Assembly (NCBI GenBank): GCA_003254905.1
Contig: QANU01074788.1
Span: 207,601-271,600, forward strand
Direction: 5' to 3'
DNA from: Nissolia schottii
Lineage: Eukaryota > Streptophyta > Magnoliopsida > Fabales > Fabaceae
Length of the DNA stretch: 64,000 nucleotides
Shown here piece by piece: positions 48,855 to 61,850 of the stretch (the stretch's first letter is position 1; each line of letters starts with the position of its first letter). The notes beneath the pieces are model-generated. The model made no database searches. It was not told where the DNA came from and saw only the letters and a list, made by a program, of their open reading frames with translations. The translations under genes were made by a program, and so were the position numbers.

Positions 48855-50140
48855 AAAAAAAAGGGGAAATTAGTGAGAATAAGATTTGTCCTTAAAGGAA
48901 ATTGATCACAACAAAAACATCCTTTTTTTTTGATATAAAAGGGGTGTTAGAGAATCCTAGCGTGGCTTCTCTCTCAACTACCCCAACACAACAACACACC
49001 AAGCCACTTCATCCTTTCCTCAGGGGAATCGGCCCCATGAAGGTGGTTTTACCTCTCCATGGTGGTCCGATGACCCCTCATCCCCCATCCGTTTATTTTT
49101 GTCTTTTTCTTTGTATGTCTCATCCTCATTTTATGAAGCTTGTGTTTGATTCTCCTTTTGGTGAGTTTTCTTGCTTGTAGCAGTTTTTGAATCATGAGAA
49201 AGAGCATAAAGTTGGTCTACAATTAGTTTTCTCCCATTTGCTCACACTCTAGGCTTTATCAGAATATTGCGCTTATGACATGTAAATCAATAGCTTATGT
49301 TAATGGTGATTTCTTTGAGACTATTTTGTCTGCATGTTTAGCACGCTAGTTCTGGGTTTGTTATGCAAAGTTGAGTGTGCTGGAATTGATGGTCCAAGTG
49401 ACCATTGTTGCTGCAAAGGAAAAAAAATGTTAAAGAACCAAAGATCCAAGCAAGTGAAGACATACCATTATAGGAAGTGATCACAGAGTCCCTGCAAGTT
49501 ACCTGTATGATTTTGTTCTTTAATTTGGATAGGTTGCCTTTGTTAGATATCTTGCAGAACATTTAGCAAAATCTAGAATAGTGTTTATTTTAGGTTGTTT
49601 ATTGATAGTGTGTCTATTAGGGACTTTGTGTCTTGTTGGTTAGGGTTGATATTATATCCCAACTTGTAAACTTTGTGTCAATGTATTTATTTTCTCCTGT
49701 TGTGTAAGTTGGGTTAAACCCTTTGTTCAATGAATTGTTTTTCATGACCCTAAAAAAAGTTCCGTCTCTAAAAAGGAGCACAACCTCATAGTTAGCACTT
49801 CCAAAAAAGAAGGCAGGAATGAGAGAGAAGACAGAACAAACATAAAATGAAAGGTTAACTAAGAATCTTATAGTAGTTTATTAAGAGTTTAATCCCTATG
49901 TATTGTGATTATAAAAAAGATTTATATTGTCATGTAATTGTGATGTAATATGAGTAAAATTAATTAACTATCACACTTACTACTATAATACGTAGTTGCT
50001 TTTGTTTATATAACAATATATGATTAGATGACAGTATGAAACTTTTTTATATTCACAACACATAAAAATTAAATTCATTTATTAAATAATTATTTTGAAG
50101 TCAACTTATTTTTGATAGAAAACATTGGCTAAGAAGTGTT
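48855..50140. other. Spacer with an unassigned transcript-like stretch
   Basis: At 48902-49180 there is a 92-codon open frame rich in P, H and T that I do not recognise. At 49560-49745 the sequence looks like a 3' UTR or LTR end (TTGTAAACTTTGTGTCAATG, then TTCAATGAATTG). It could be a gene relic or part of a retroelement; neither is shown. The remainder is AT-rich. Confidence 0.35.
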
Positions 50141-50148
50141 GTTGAAAC

Positions 50149-50594
50149 CATAGTTTTAAAACTCAACTTGGCCTGGCTAGGTCAACTAGGAACTCGGTGA
50201 CTCAGCCACGTAACTGGGTCGATTCTTAAGTTAGATTAGACCTACAATTGATTCGCATTGACTCGGAACAAACCGGTTAAAGCCGGACGATCCAGTGTGA
50301 ACTAACTTGGAGTAGTTGAACCAGCTCAAGAAAATCTTAAATTTTTTTAAAAAGTTGTCTGGTCGAATTAAACCCAATCCACATGCTTGCATAATGCATT
50401 GTTTGTCGCTAAGCATTGTTGTGTATTTTATTGCATTAAATTATATATATTATCTATTTAATGAAATTAAATTATATATTTTTTATATTTATTAATTAAA
50501 ATCCAGTTTAATAAGTGACCCAATGACCCACTGGTTGAACCAGTGACCTAATAGGGTGACCGGGTCGATCAACGGATTGATTTTAATAACTATG
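50149..50594. mobile_element. hAT-type MITE (446 bp) with perfect 8-bp target duplication
   Basis: GTTGAAAC stands at 50141-50148 and again at 50595-50602. The element between starts CATAGTTTTAAAACTCAA and its reversed right end reads CATAGTTATTAAAATCAA. Short inverted repeats with an 8-bp target site are characteristic of hAT elements. No transposase is encoded. The inner arms hold GGTCAACTAGG-like and CCGGTT-containing motifs. Confidence 0.85.
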
Positions 50595-50602
50595 GTTGAA
50601 AC

Positions 50603-52516
50603 ACGAGATTAATTTTAATATATCGAAAATGTATAAAAAAATTATATTGCCATCCAAACATACATTTTTACATTAATAAAAAAATTGACTTGCCTCACAA
50701 TTTTAAAAGTCTCACATATAACAACACATGATTAGATGATAATATAATCCCTTTATGCTATAATATATATTAAAATTAAATCCTTAAAATAAAGATAAAG
50801 ATTTTCCAAAAAATATTTAATAAAAATGGAATTTTCAAAATACTTAAGAGATTAATTTCAATATAATTTTATATTGTCATCTAATTATGTGTGGTTATCT
50901 ATACCATTACTTTTGGAGAAAAATATTCCGCCAAAGTTCACTATACTTTTTTCATTAAATCCCATTAAATATTTTATAATTTATATTTTAACATTCTCAC
51001 ACCTAAAATAAACATCATTTAAAATTTTACAAAATAAAAAGTTCTAACTAAAATTTCTCTAACATAATCTTTTCAAATTCAAATTTTAAGAATTTCCTAT
51101 CAATTAAAATAAATACTAATTATTTTTTTATAAAAAAATTCAATAAATGTTAATATATTTTATTCAAAATTATTCTCATTTTCTTGAAAAAACTATCACT
51201 TTATTTTATATGTTCGATTCTATTATATATGAACATACAAATTCATATATCAAAATAAATTCGTGTAATACACAAGTACAATACTAGTATCATATATAAG
51301 AGACTTTTAAAGTAGTGAGAATAAGATTAAACTACTTTTGCTAACATGACACCACATAATTGGTTGATGGTACATAGCAATTAATGTCAATATTTAAAAA
51401 AAAATTGTTTGAAAATGCCAACCTATCAACCTATAAATTAACGTACCAACTACTATAAATGACATTTAGCCCCTCTTTTTTTCCTTCCTATTTTGTTCAT
51501 AAAAATGTCAAATATCATTTATAAGAGTGATTAGATTAATTTTTAAGTTAATAAATTAGTTCTCCCAAACATATTTCATTATTTTGTATTTTGATTAAGA
51601 ACTCAATTGTAAGCCCAACCAACTCTAAGCCCTCTTACAAGAGTTATGGAAGACCCATATGACCTTGATCAAACTCACGTTAGTAATTAATCTCAATATT
51701 TAATACATTTTTTTGGCACAAAAATATTTAAATTAATACATTACAATATGATCTGCTATACAAACATAAAAATCGCTAGGAAATGATACAATGGATTACC
51801 TAGTTAATAAAAAAACAATAAATCTATTCGAACATTTTTAAAAAAATATAACAGGAAATAAATTGATATAATAATGCCTTTTCTTATTTTAAATTATTTT
51901 ACTATTAATAAGTGAGTTGAATTAAAATAATTACCTCTTGGTCACATTTATTTATTAAAATTGCCCTTTGTTATTTGTTTTGGTACTTCAAAAATTAAAT
52001 TAAATTGATAATGATAAAGTTTAAACATAGAAATATTATCCAAATTTCTAATTATTGTGAGACCAATTCTAATGACGTTGTACTTTCTTACGTTACTGCC
52101 TATTTGTGCTTTAATAAAACTTCTACAACATTTTCACAATTCACTTTGTGTCCCTTTGGAGTTTGGACACCCCCATTTGCGTGTATTAGAGAAATGTGAT
52201 AAAGATACTTGTTCAAACTTAATAATGGTTTTTTTTAATTGAGTTTATTTATTTATTTGTTTTTATTTCATACGAAACATGGTGATTGGAAGGATTTGAA
52301 GGATCAGAATTTTAACGATAGAAGCAAGAAACACTGTTAAGCAGTGGCATAACAAAGACACCCGATAATAACAATATTATTAATAATTGTGTTATCTAAG
52401 TACAAATATATTATAATATAATATGTATGTACAAATTAAAAATGAGATAAATAAGACAAATAAATATCTTAAATTATTCTAACGTCAACTTGAACTGGTA
52501 ATTTAGAAGCCAATTG
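50603..52516. other. AT-rich spacer upstream of the spinster gene
   Basis: No gene or clear repeat is seen. The last few hundred bases must contain the promoter and leader of the transporter gene, but I cannot name a convincing TATA box. The frames at 52005-52242 are not supported. Confidence 0.5.
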
Positions 52517-55500
52517 ATGGATGAATCAGAAGCTGAATTTGCAAAAATGGCTAAATCCAATTACGAAGAAGAGAGTTCAGGTCAAAGTCTCACTCCTTCA
52601 TGGTTTACGCCCAAAAGGTAGGTGCTGCTTCTCCTTCATCTCCTCCTCCAAGCTTTTCAGAAAACCTAGTTCCGCATTTGTTGGTTTTATCCGTGCAAAA
52701 TCTATTTCGGAAACTATTACAATTTTGGAAGTTCCTAGTTTCGTTGGTGTGGTGTTGAATTGAATTGAAGCTATTTTTGGAGGGAGGCTGATTAGTTATA
52801 AAAATTAGTTAATCAATGAGGTGTTATGCGGTGATTTCAGGCTTCTTATGATATTTTGTGTGGTTAATTTGCTAAACTATGTGGATCGAGGAGCTATTGC
52901 CAGCAACGGTGTTAATGGAAGCCTTGCAATTTGTACCGACGCTGGTATTTGCACTTCCGCTACTGGAATTCAGTAAGCTCTCTGTTTCTACCATTTCTTC
53001 TACTATCTCACACTTACACTGCTAACCCCTCTGTTGTTGTTTACATAGTTAAATTTGTTTTTCTCTGAAAATGTAACACTTTTTTTTTTTATTAATTCTT
53101 AAATAAAGATTGGTGAGTCCCATATTTTTGAAAAAAAATGAGTGTAAATGACCCCGTCTCAAGGAACAAAAACACAAATTTTGAAGTTTCTAATGATTAT
53201 TTATGCGCGCTTTTAAAATATAAGGGACTTGAGCCAAACAAAATTATTGACTTTTGGAGAGACTGAAACTAAAAGCTGCTACATTTTTAGGATGAAAAAC
53301 GTGTTCAAGCCAATTATTATTATTATCTCATGATGGTGATGGGTAACATGGTTTTTACATTTCAGGGGGGATTTTAACTTGAGCAATTTTCAAGATGGAG
53401 TTCTCTCGTCTGCATTTATGGTTGGGCTTCTAATTGCTTCTCCAGTATTTGCTTCTCTCGCCAAAAGGTGAGACTAGCTTCATGTTGTTTCATGAGCCAT
53501 ATTTTGGTCAGAAGTCCTTAGAAGGCTTAGAGTGGGATTAGTTAAATATTTGCAGCCTCCATGTTTCTCTTTTCAATGAATGGTGATCTAATGCATCATC
53601 ATGTTTGCAGTCACAACCCGTTTCGGCTTATTGGTGTTGGATTGTCTGTTTGGACGTTTGCGATAGCTGGATGCGGTAGTTCGTTTGATTTTTGGTCTAT
53701 TGCAATATGCCGGATGTAAGGGAATATTTCAGAGATTTCAACTTTTCAAGGCCTTACTTTAATAGTTTACCATTTTCTAACGGTATATTTTGAGTCAAGA
53801 CTAACTGCATTTGTTTTGCAGGCTAGTTGGTGTAGGTGAGGCTTCCTTCATAAGTCTTGCAGCACCATTCATAGATGACAATGCTCCTGCTGCACAGGTT
53901 TGTCTTATTTTTCCAATTCCCTTCAGAATCGTTGAACCTGTTTCTCCACTAGTGCAGAGTTGCAGCTTTACAGTGTTTTCATTGATCACAGAAAACAGCA
54001 TGGCTTGCTACGTTTTACATGTGCATCCCAGCTGGGACTGCTTTGGGCTATGTTTATGGCGGATTTGTAAGATTGCAAACTTGTATAATCTAGCTGTGTT
54101 TAGATGGGTTTTCTTGTTTCCTTGGTTTGATGGTGTGAAATGTTTTATTTTTTGTCATGAACTCATGCTATTTGATGATATTTTGTATAAAAGTGTTATG
54201 TCATGTCGTTTCCTCGGACTGCTATATGCTTAAATTCAATCTCAAGAATTGTTGGGACTTCTACTTTGCATGATTGATTTTGGCAGCAAGTTTTAGTAAT
54301 GATAGTGTAGTTGTTCTGTAAAATGTCCTCCTGCCAGTTTACCACCATTTTTCTTCTGCAGAAGTTGATTTTTGTGACTAATTATCACCTTTTCAGACTC
54401 TTCTAATACAATTACTTTTCCTATAAAAAAAATAGTAGAAAGAGAGCAAGGCAAAATAGAATAAATGTATTATGGAATTTCTGAATATATTGATACTGTA
54501 CAAGAGACTACATTATATAGGCCTTTGGCAAATCTGGCCAAATAAATGACAAATACTAATTTGTACAAAGTAAATCAGAATAAATTTGAATCCTATCATA
54601 TCTATCCTAATAAGGCAGAATAAATATGTATAGGATAATATAATATCTACAATAATATCTCAACAAAAATTATCTCCTTTTCAGCAATTTTTATATTTAT
54701 AAAATGCTATCTCTTGCCAATTTTTATGTTAAAAAGAAATGATATTCTTGTCCAATAGGTACCATAATATTAAAAATGATTCATTTTTTTCCTTGTATGT
54801 AAAAAGTTCTGACAAAATTACTCTGTTAGTTACAGATAAGGTTTATTAGATACTATTTTAAAATTAAGATTATATATAGTAATATATATGAGTATAGTTA
54901 AGGTGAGTACTGATTTTCTTAGTCTCAGCTTATTTAAAATAAGGGAGTAAAACAGGGCTTGAGCCATTGCAAAAAGAGTTCGATTGTAGATGTAAAGGAT
55001 TAATTATATATTTAGTGGAGTTCTGCAAGAGAACCAATAACTTACACTAGACACGTTCTTGAATTAATTAGCCATGTTCTCAGAAGAAACCATTTTATAT
55101 TGTTTTATCCTTACATAAGCTACTTGTAGGTTGGAGGCCAGTTTAACTGGCGTATTGCATTTTGGGGTGAGGCAATTTTGATGCTTCCTTTTCCCATTTT
55201 GGGTTTTGTAATGAAGCCTTTGCAATTGAAAGGTAACCATTTTCTTCTGTTTGATGTGTTTCTGGATGTCCTTAATTTTTATAGTCCTTTTAACAGTATC
55301 GCACTATTTGATTTGTAACCATAGGTTTCACTCCCATGGAATCCAAACAAACACCAACATCTATAGTAACAATCATTTCCGAAAGTGGAGGTATTTCCAA
55401 AGCTTTTGATCATTACTTTGGTAACTTATTTTCTACTATATTTTCTTACGCATCTTTTAGAAAGAAATCTAAAAGAGGGGAAGGGTAAGAAATTCATCTT

Positions 55501-57081
55501 CTCATATTAGTTCACAATATCAAAAGGCACAAAAGAAAATAAAAAGTGCAGGACAAATTTCTTCAAGAAAAACAAAAATTTTAAAAACAGAAGTGTGCTA
55601 AGCTAATGATGGTTAGAGGATATATGTCTTCTGTGAATAAAAATGAATAAATATAATTCTCTTTCATTACACTTGGTGATTAAGAGAAAGAATATCCTAC
55701 AATTTTAAAAAAAATTCATTGTTTGGGGGGAAAAAATATTGATGAGTATAACCTCAATTCAGAGTTCTGCAATGTGTGGGGCTTTCAATTAAAAGCTATA
55801 TTGTGATGATTTAAAGGGAAGAAGCTGCAGTAAATGCCAAAAAATGCATTTCTTTTATAGGAATTATACTGTGAATTTGTGAGCCTCATTCCATCTTTTT
55901 GTAGTACTATTTGCTATTTTCAAGGAAGAAGCCATGTGTGTTGGGTTATCAATCTAATTAGGATAATTGACTTGCAACTTTTTTCTTGCTTCCTACTTTT
56001 TGTCATAGCTTTCTTTGCTACTTGTATAGAATTACTCCCTTTTTGTTGTTGCATACTGGCACTAAATGAATTTTATGCTCAAAGTTAGAGGTTTCCCTTA
56101 TAGATGATGGCGTGCTTGCTGAAGATCAAGCCTTTATCAGAGGATCCAAGTGAGTGATTCTATTGTCTATGATTTTCTGAATTCCAGTTCGTTCTCTTTA
56201 CTATTCAATTTTCAGTTTTTGTCTTAGTTTCCTGCTTTTAAGGCCAAGCAGTAGAAAACCCAAAATCTAAGTAAAGATTAGAAGAAAAATGAAGTTAGAG
56301 GAAAAATTCAACCATTAATTTTCTAAATAAGTGAGCGAGTGGACAATGTCACTTGAAGCAACCAGTATCTTTTCTTGTTACCTAATATTCTCTGGGATGG
56401 TCAATATCCCAGCATCATAATCCATTCGATTTAAATTATGCCACTTAGTGTCAATGAAATCTTTGATTTTTGAAATAGAATGGTATAGTTCAGTCTATAA
56501 ATTTAAGCCATTTCATGTGAAGCAGTTAGGCACTATTACACATTCATAACTTAATCTTGTCTTAACTCAGGATAGATTGGCAAAGATAGTGCATAGAGAC
56601 AGAATTAAAACACAGCCACAGGCAGAGACATGCTGGAAAGCGAAATCCCCCTCACATGTTCTTGTTTCGTGCCCAGTGCTTTGTTATGTGTACTTTTAAG
56701 GAAATTTTCTTTTTAAACACTATAGTTTAAAGCCAGTTTTTACATTCACATATCTTGTAAATTTTAGACAACATTGATGATTATGGTCAGGAACCCGCTA
56801 ACTTGTTTGCTTCTCCTAATCCATTAGAGTGAGTGAAACATTATATCTTGCCTTAATGATTGGTGACTTGTGTTTCTCAGGTCAACATCCAAATTGTGGA
56901 ATCAATTCACCAGATTCTCAAAAGATATGCAGGAGCTTCTGCATGACCAAGTGTATGTCGTAAATGTTCTAGGTATTTTCTTCTTTTTCCTTCCTGCAGT
57001 TTTCTTCATTATTTTTCTAAACTTGACTTTGATTATCTATAAGATTGAAAGATTATTATTGTTATTATTATTATTAATAAC

Positions 57082-57118
<37 letters not shown>

Positions 57119-60100
57119 ATTAATAACTAACATTGTTTCCTGATGAATTGACATAGACTCAGTTTTTTGAGGATTTGATAATTTGATAATTTTTTTGTCA
57201 ATTTAGAACTATGTTAGTTCTGTTGACTTAAAGAGTTTAATCATTCTTAGGTTATATAGCATACAATTTTGTCATTGGAGCCTACTCATATTGGGGACCG
57301 AAGGCAGGATACAGCATTTACCATATGGTATTCTCATATTTGCCCCTCAATAATTTTATGTTTCATGTTGAATATTAGGAGAAATAATTAGAAGAAGACT
57401 GTAAGAACTGGTATCCAAATTAAAGAAATAGCTGAATCTGCTGCTGAATTTATTAATTAAACAGGAATTCCAATGGGGAATTTCCTGGCAGAACATAAAC
57501 AAGCCCAAGGGCTGCAGAATAACAAACGATAATTAGGAAAATAAGCCTGAGAAATAATGAATCCCTTGGTCCCCTTCTAGTTCTGTCTAAAACCTGAATG
57601 CTTTCCACCTCCCCAAGGAGTCTCACTTATACCCGGTGAGAGAGAATCATGGGTGGCTATTATTTCTTCCTAATATCTCTCCTTTCCTAAAAAAGCTTAA
57701 CTAATTTATTCTTTACTGATTTGTTAACAAACAGATCAGATTTTATTGTTTACTAATTCAGATATTATTCTGAATTAATTCCCTTCCTAATTCGGCTCCT
57801 TCTTCTCGAGTAGTGTAGAGGAAAAGGAGTTATTTCATTTCCTTTCTCAGTAGATGCGGTTACCACATTTGGAGGGTGTCTAACAAAGACCTTAGTCCAA
57901 TTTGTTTTATTGAAGATTTGGTCATTGATAGAGTCCAGTGGGGTTGATTGATTCATGAAGTTAGCTTCACCTAGTAGGATAAGACTTGGTTGTTGTCGTA
58001 ATGCTTATTTATTGATATTATTTGTGTTACCGACTTAACTACACTTTTGTAGAAGTCTGGTATTGCCCTTGGGCTTTGTCCTGTATGGAGATGTGCTTCG
58101 TTAACAGTTGTTTTTATGACAGAGTAATGCTGACTTGTTGTTTGGAGGTATTACAATTGTTTGTGGGATTTTGGGGACCTTATCTGGAGGCTTAATTCTT
58201 GACAAAATGAATTCAACTATCTCTAATGCTTTCAAGGTAAGTTTAGTTGATTTCCATTTACAGATAATATGAAATGAATAAAATGATTCATGGAACAGTT
58301 TCCTAGTAGTCTTTTTTTGACTGGTAAACCTATGCTTGAAATCAGAATGCTCACACAGACTGAGGTGGAGCAGAGATCACTAATCAAGTTTATTATTTTT
58401 ATTTTCCTAGGGAGAAGTTTCAATTTTTTGTAACTGTTGTGAGGACATTTATAATTATTTATCTCTTCTCAGTCAAGACTTTAATTCTATTTTATATAAG
58501 TGGTTAAGAACCTTTTCATTTTGCATATCCCAGGGCTCCTTCACATAACTGAAGTTTATGGATATTGTTCATCTTAAAGCTCCTTTGTCTTGAATTTTGC
58601 ATCTGTTTCAATTTTGTTGAAAGTTCTACACTTCATGATATGTTATTTAATTCTTTTCTTCTTTGGGTTCTCTCGTTACCATTGCAGCTTCTTTCTGGAG
58701 CAACATTTTTAGGTGCAATCTTCTGCTTGGTCGCTTTCTGCTTCAGGAGCTTGTCTGGTTTCATTGTACTTTTCTCAATTGGTGAAATGCTGATTTTTGC
58801 CACACAGGTAATTTTATGAATCACTTGAAGGATAAATACTTGAAAGATAAAAAAAAATTTGTGTCGACCTACTATTCTGTATGCATAACAGTTGCAATCT
58901 AAGGATTTATATCGGATTGGCTGTTGTACATTCCAATGCTTGTTATTTAATCTTTGCATATTACTGAACATTCATAATAATTGATAATGGGATTCAATAT
59001 TGGAATATAGTCTAAAATTTGTGCCTTCTTTTCACTTGAATAAATTTATGTACTCTCCCTTGTATTGCATATGAATAAATTAAAACAAAATTCCAACTAT
59101 AGTGGAAACAAGCTTGTACATTTTGTTCTGTAGTTCTCTTGCTTGGAAGGGCCCTTGCATTAATTTGGATTCTATTATTGCTCTCAACCAGCAGAAAGGT
59201 GCATCAACTTCTTCTCTGCGTTACATGTCTCACCTTGGACTGCTTGATAGTTGATTCACTCCATGCCGGAATATGTTATGTCTAATTGTTTCACTATGGC
59301 CCTTCCAGATTTCCTTTATTGGGATAATAATTTGGGAGGTCTCCATCATCTCATGTTCATCAATTGATATTTAATTTACTTTTGTGGATTATATTCTTAT
59401 TAATATATTCTGTTAATCTGTTGGGGCCATTGCTCAAATATTTAGTTGATGACATAGCATTACTTTTGCAGGCTCCTGTAAATTATGTTTCTCTCCAATG
59501 TGTAAAGCCAAGTTTGAGGCCTCTGTCTATGGCAATCTCTACAGTTTCTATTCATATCTTTGGGGATGTGCCTTCCTCACCTCTTGTTGGGATCCTGCAG
59601 GTTACACCAAGTTTTTCCTGATATTGTGGATGTGGTTTGGTTACTATCATTATTGGATATTGTAGATAATCAGCTGAGTGGTCCTGCATGTTTTGGTTAC
59701 GTTTATAACTAGATGTTAATATTATAGATGACAAAATCAGCCAACATACCTGAGTTTTATTAGATTATCTGATGATGATGATTTGTACCAGACTCCACAA
59801 TTAGAGTGCTCTATTGATTATCTTACCCATGGTTGCATGTTTTAGTATGGTGGTTATGATCTGTAGGGGTGTTAAACTTCAGTTTTTCTTTTGAAATTAG
59901 TAATATCAATCACAAGAAAGTTATTAGCATATATGTTAAATCTGGTTTTATTTTATTATAAAATTGTTCTTTCTGTCTGTGCCTCTCTACATGTCTCTCC
60001 CTTTTTTGTAAAGGTGTCTCACGTCTTAATTCGTTAGAAGACATCATTTAATGTGCCCCCTTGAATGTCTATTACAAAGATGTTGATAAAACTAGTAGCA

Positions 60101-61088
60101 TGGACTATGGTGGCTTCTGTTCTGCATTTTGATGTGGCCATGCTCATGATTTGTGGACCTGCTTAACATCTTAAGTACTATAAGCATTTTTCCCGTAGTT
60201 GTTAAGAGTTCAATTTTGAGCATTGTTTTGAATCTTTTGATTCTAAGCGACTTGGTTTTGCTTCACAGGATCATATTAATGACTGGAGGAAAACAGCACT
60301 TTGTCTAACTTCCGTCTTTTTTCTTGCTGCTGGAATATGGTTCATAGGTAAGTGGCACGGCAGGCATGCAGCTTTGGCTGTATTTGACTGCTCTTAATTC
60401 TCAGACATGCCTTAAATCAGAAAAGCTTAGGATTAGTTGTTTTCTAAGATGCCTGTAAACTAAATCTTCAGAACACACAATGAATAAAATGTTGGATATA
60501 GTGCATGTATTTTCAAATACTTAATACATATTTATTTGCATATTTATCTTTTGTCATTGAGAATGAAATGATAGTATTCAGTAGGAGGATGCAAAAGAAT
60601 CTCTAGTGTCAGTTACAATGACTAGCCTTTGAGAACCAATTTAAGTATTCATCCCTTTCCTTTTACTATTTGGGGAACTATCAATCGTTAATGAAAATAA
60701 ATTAGGCATATGTGAAAAAACACTCTTTAGGAGTGTGTGAGTAGTGGTCAAAGCCCTTGTTATGTATGTAATTTGCTTGAGAACTGAGAGTTGTTAAGCT
60801 GAAAAGTGAGAGTTCTAAACCAAAACCACAATCTAATGCCACCAAATAGCAATCTATCAATAACATCAGGAAATTGCTACTAATTGCATGAAGAAAGTTT
60901 TGCTGCTGTAAGTTGACTTTTATCTATAGCTGGGCTATGGTTAGTGACTTAATGGTATTAATTCTACAGGGACATTTTTGAAAATTGATCTGTTCAGCGA
61001 AGATGATGAGGATCAATCTGCCACAAACAGAAGAGGGAAACTGAAGCCGTTGCTTGAAGGCAGCAGTGATGCTTCCTTTGAAGCCTGA
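52517..61088 (+). CDS. SPNS: Spinster-like major facilitator transporter, 16 coding exons
   Basis: A multi-pass membrane protein of the spinster branch of the major facilitator superfamily, related to proteins annotated as probable sphingolipid transporters; substrate and membrane are inferred. Exons: 52517-52617, 52841-52972, 53366-53467, 53611-53715, 53822-53897, 53992-54066, 55130-55232, 55325-55390, 56104-56149, 56881-56972, 57251-57327, 58123-58236, 58688-58807, 59472-59600, 60269-60347, 60970-61088; about 511 residues, all GT-AG and in frame. Family marks: the first membrane helix with VNLLNYVDRGAIAS; FQDGVLSSAFMVGLLIASP; CRMLVGVGEASFISLAAPFI; GTALGYVYGG; and, in the second half, YIAYNFVIGAYSYWGPKAGY and FGGITIVCGILGTLSGGLI. 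A polar central loop (exons 8-10) separates the two six-helix halves, and the acidic C-terminal tail is cytosolic by topology. Two introns contain solo LTRs and one an ATT microsatellite. Confidence 0.93.
54434..54665 (-). mobile_element. Probable short solo LTR (about 232 bp) inside a spinster intron
   Basis: Read on the minus strand it begins TGTTGAGATATTATTGTAG, a common start of plant copia LTRs, and has CCTATATAATG as a TATA-like site. The five bases AAAAT occur on both sides (54429-54433 and 54666-54670). The minus-strand end reads TTTCTACT instead of the usual CA, so this end is less sure. It lies in the 1,063-base intron between exons 6 and 7. Confidence 0.6.
57052..57119. repeat. ATT trinucleotide microsatellite in a spinster intron
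   Basis: Two runs of ATT units interrupted by AATAAC near 57076. The hydrophobic peptide it appears to encode is an artefact. Confidence 0.93.
57400..57885 (-). mobile_element. Solo LTR (486 bp) inside a spinster intron, perfect target duplication
   Basis: AAGAC occurs at 57395-57399 and 57886-57890. Between them the minus strand starts TGTTAGACACCC and ends CCAGTTCTTACA, proper TG...CA termini. Minus-strand CCGGGTATAAGTGAG is a likely TATA region. No coding sequence is inside. It is inserted antisense to the gene, between exons 11 and 12. Copia origin is likely from length and terminal sequence, but not proven. Confidence 0.85.
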
Positions 61089-61850
61089 TTTCTGATGCAC
61101 TTTTCATTACTAGTAATGTGCTGAACAGCATATGACATACTCGAAGTCTCTTAGTTGTTCCTGGAAGAGGGAAAGTCAGTCATATATTATGTTGCACGAG
61201 TACGAATATGAATACAAATACGTAAATACGATAATTTTGTAAAAATGTCAAATACAAATACGTCAATTCTATAGGCGCTCTCATGCATTGTACTGGTTTG
61301 TCGATATTCTTTTTAAAGGGAAAAATTAATTTAGCCTCATCAATTATATACTGTGTATTTTATCTCTCTATTTTTTAAATTGTACAAATTGATTTATAAC
61401 ATTTGTATTAAAAAATTCGAAATTACTATTGAAAATATAAAATAGAATAATAAAAGATATTATCTTAGACTAGTTTATAGTTTAATTTTTTTTTAGGTAG
61501 ACTAGTTTATAGTTTAATTAAACATTAAATATAATTAATAATAATATTATAATATAATATAATGAAATGAAAATTTTGTTATTAGTATATATACATTAAA
61601 ATCATGAGTATCAATATGATTTGTACATACCAAACAATACTATTCGTCATAATGCTTATTCTGATAACCAAATTCATTTTAGTATAGGTTATTAAATAAT
61701 TTATTTATATTTTTTCTATGAAGATTTAATTTTGGTGCACAATTAGTGTAAAACTCTTTTAGAAAACCATTTAATTATGTATCATCTCATCATTATAAGT
61801 ATTTGTTTTGACTTGGCCTAAACAAGTGATGTAATTGGTGTCTCTCGTAA
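61089..61850. other. Spinster 3' UTR and AT-rich spacer
   Basis: The 3' UTR probably runs to about 61300. A short imperfect duplication, GACTAGTTTATAGTTTAATT, occurs at 61469 and 61500, separated by a T run. No gene is seen. Confidence 0.5.

Noticed and set aside
48902-49180. 92-codon frame after the Mutator-like element
   Set aside because: No recognisable motif, no clear promoter and no partner exon; left as unassigned spacer.
53801-54001. Minus-strand frame across spinster exons 5-6
   Set aside because: It is the antisense shadow of exons that splice properly on the plus strand.
57056-57130. Poly-isoleucine/leucine peptide as a membrane segment
   Set aside because: It is the ATT microsatellite in an intron read as codons.
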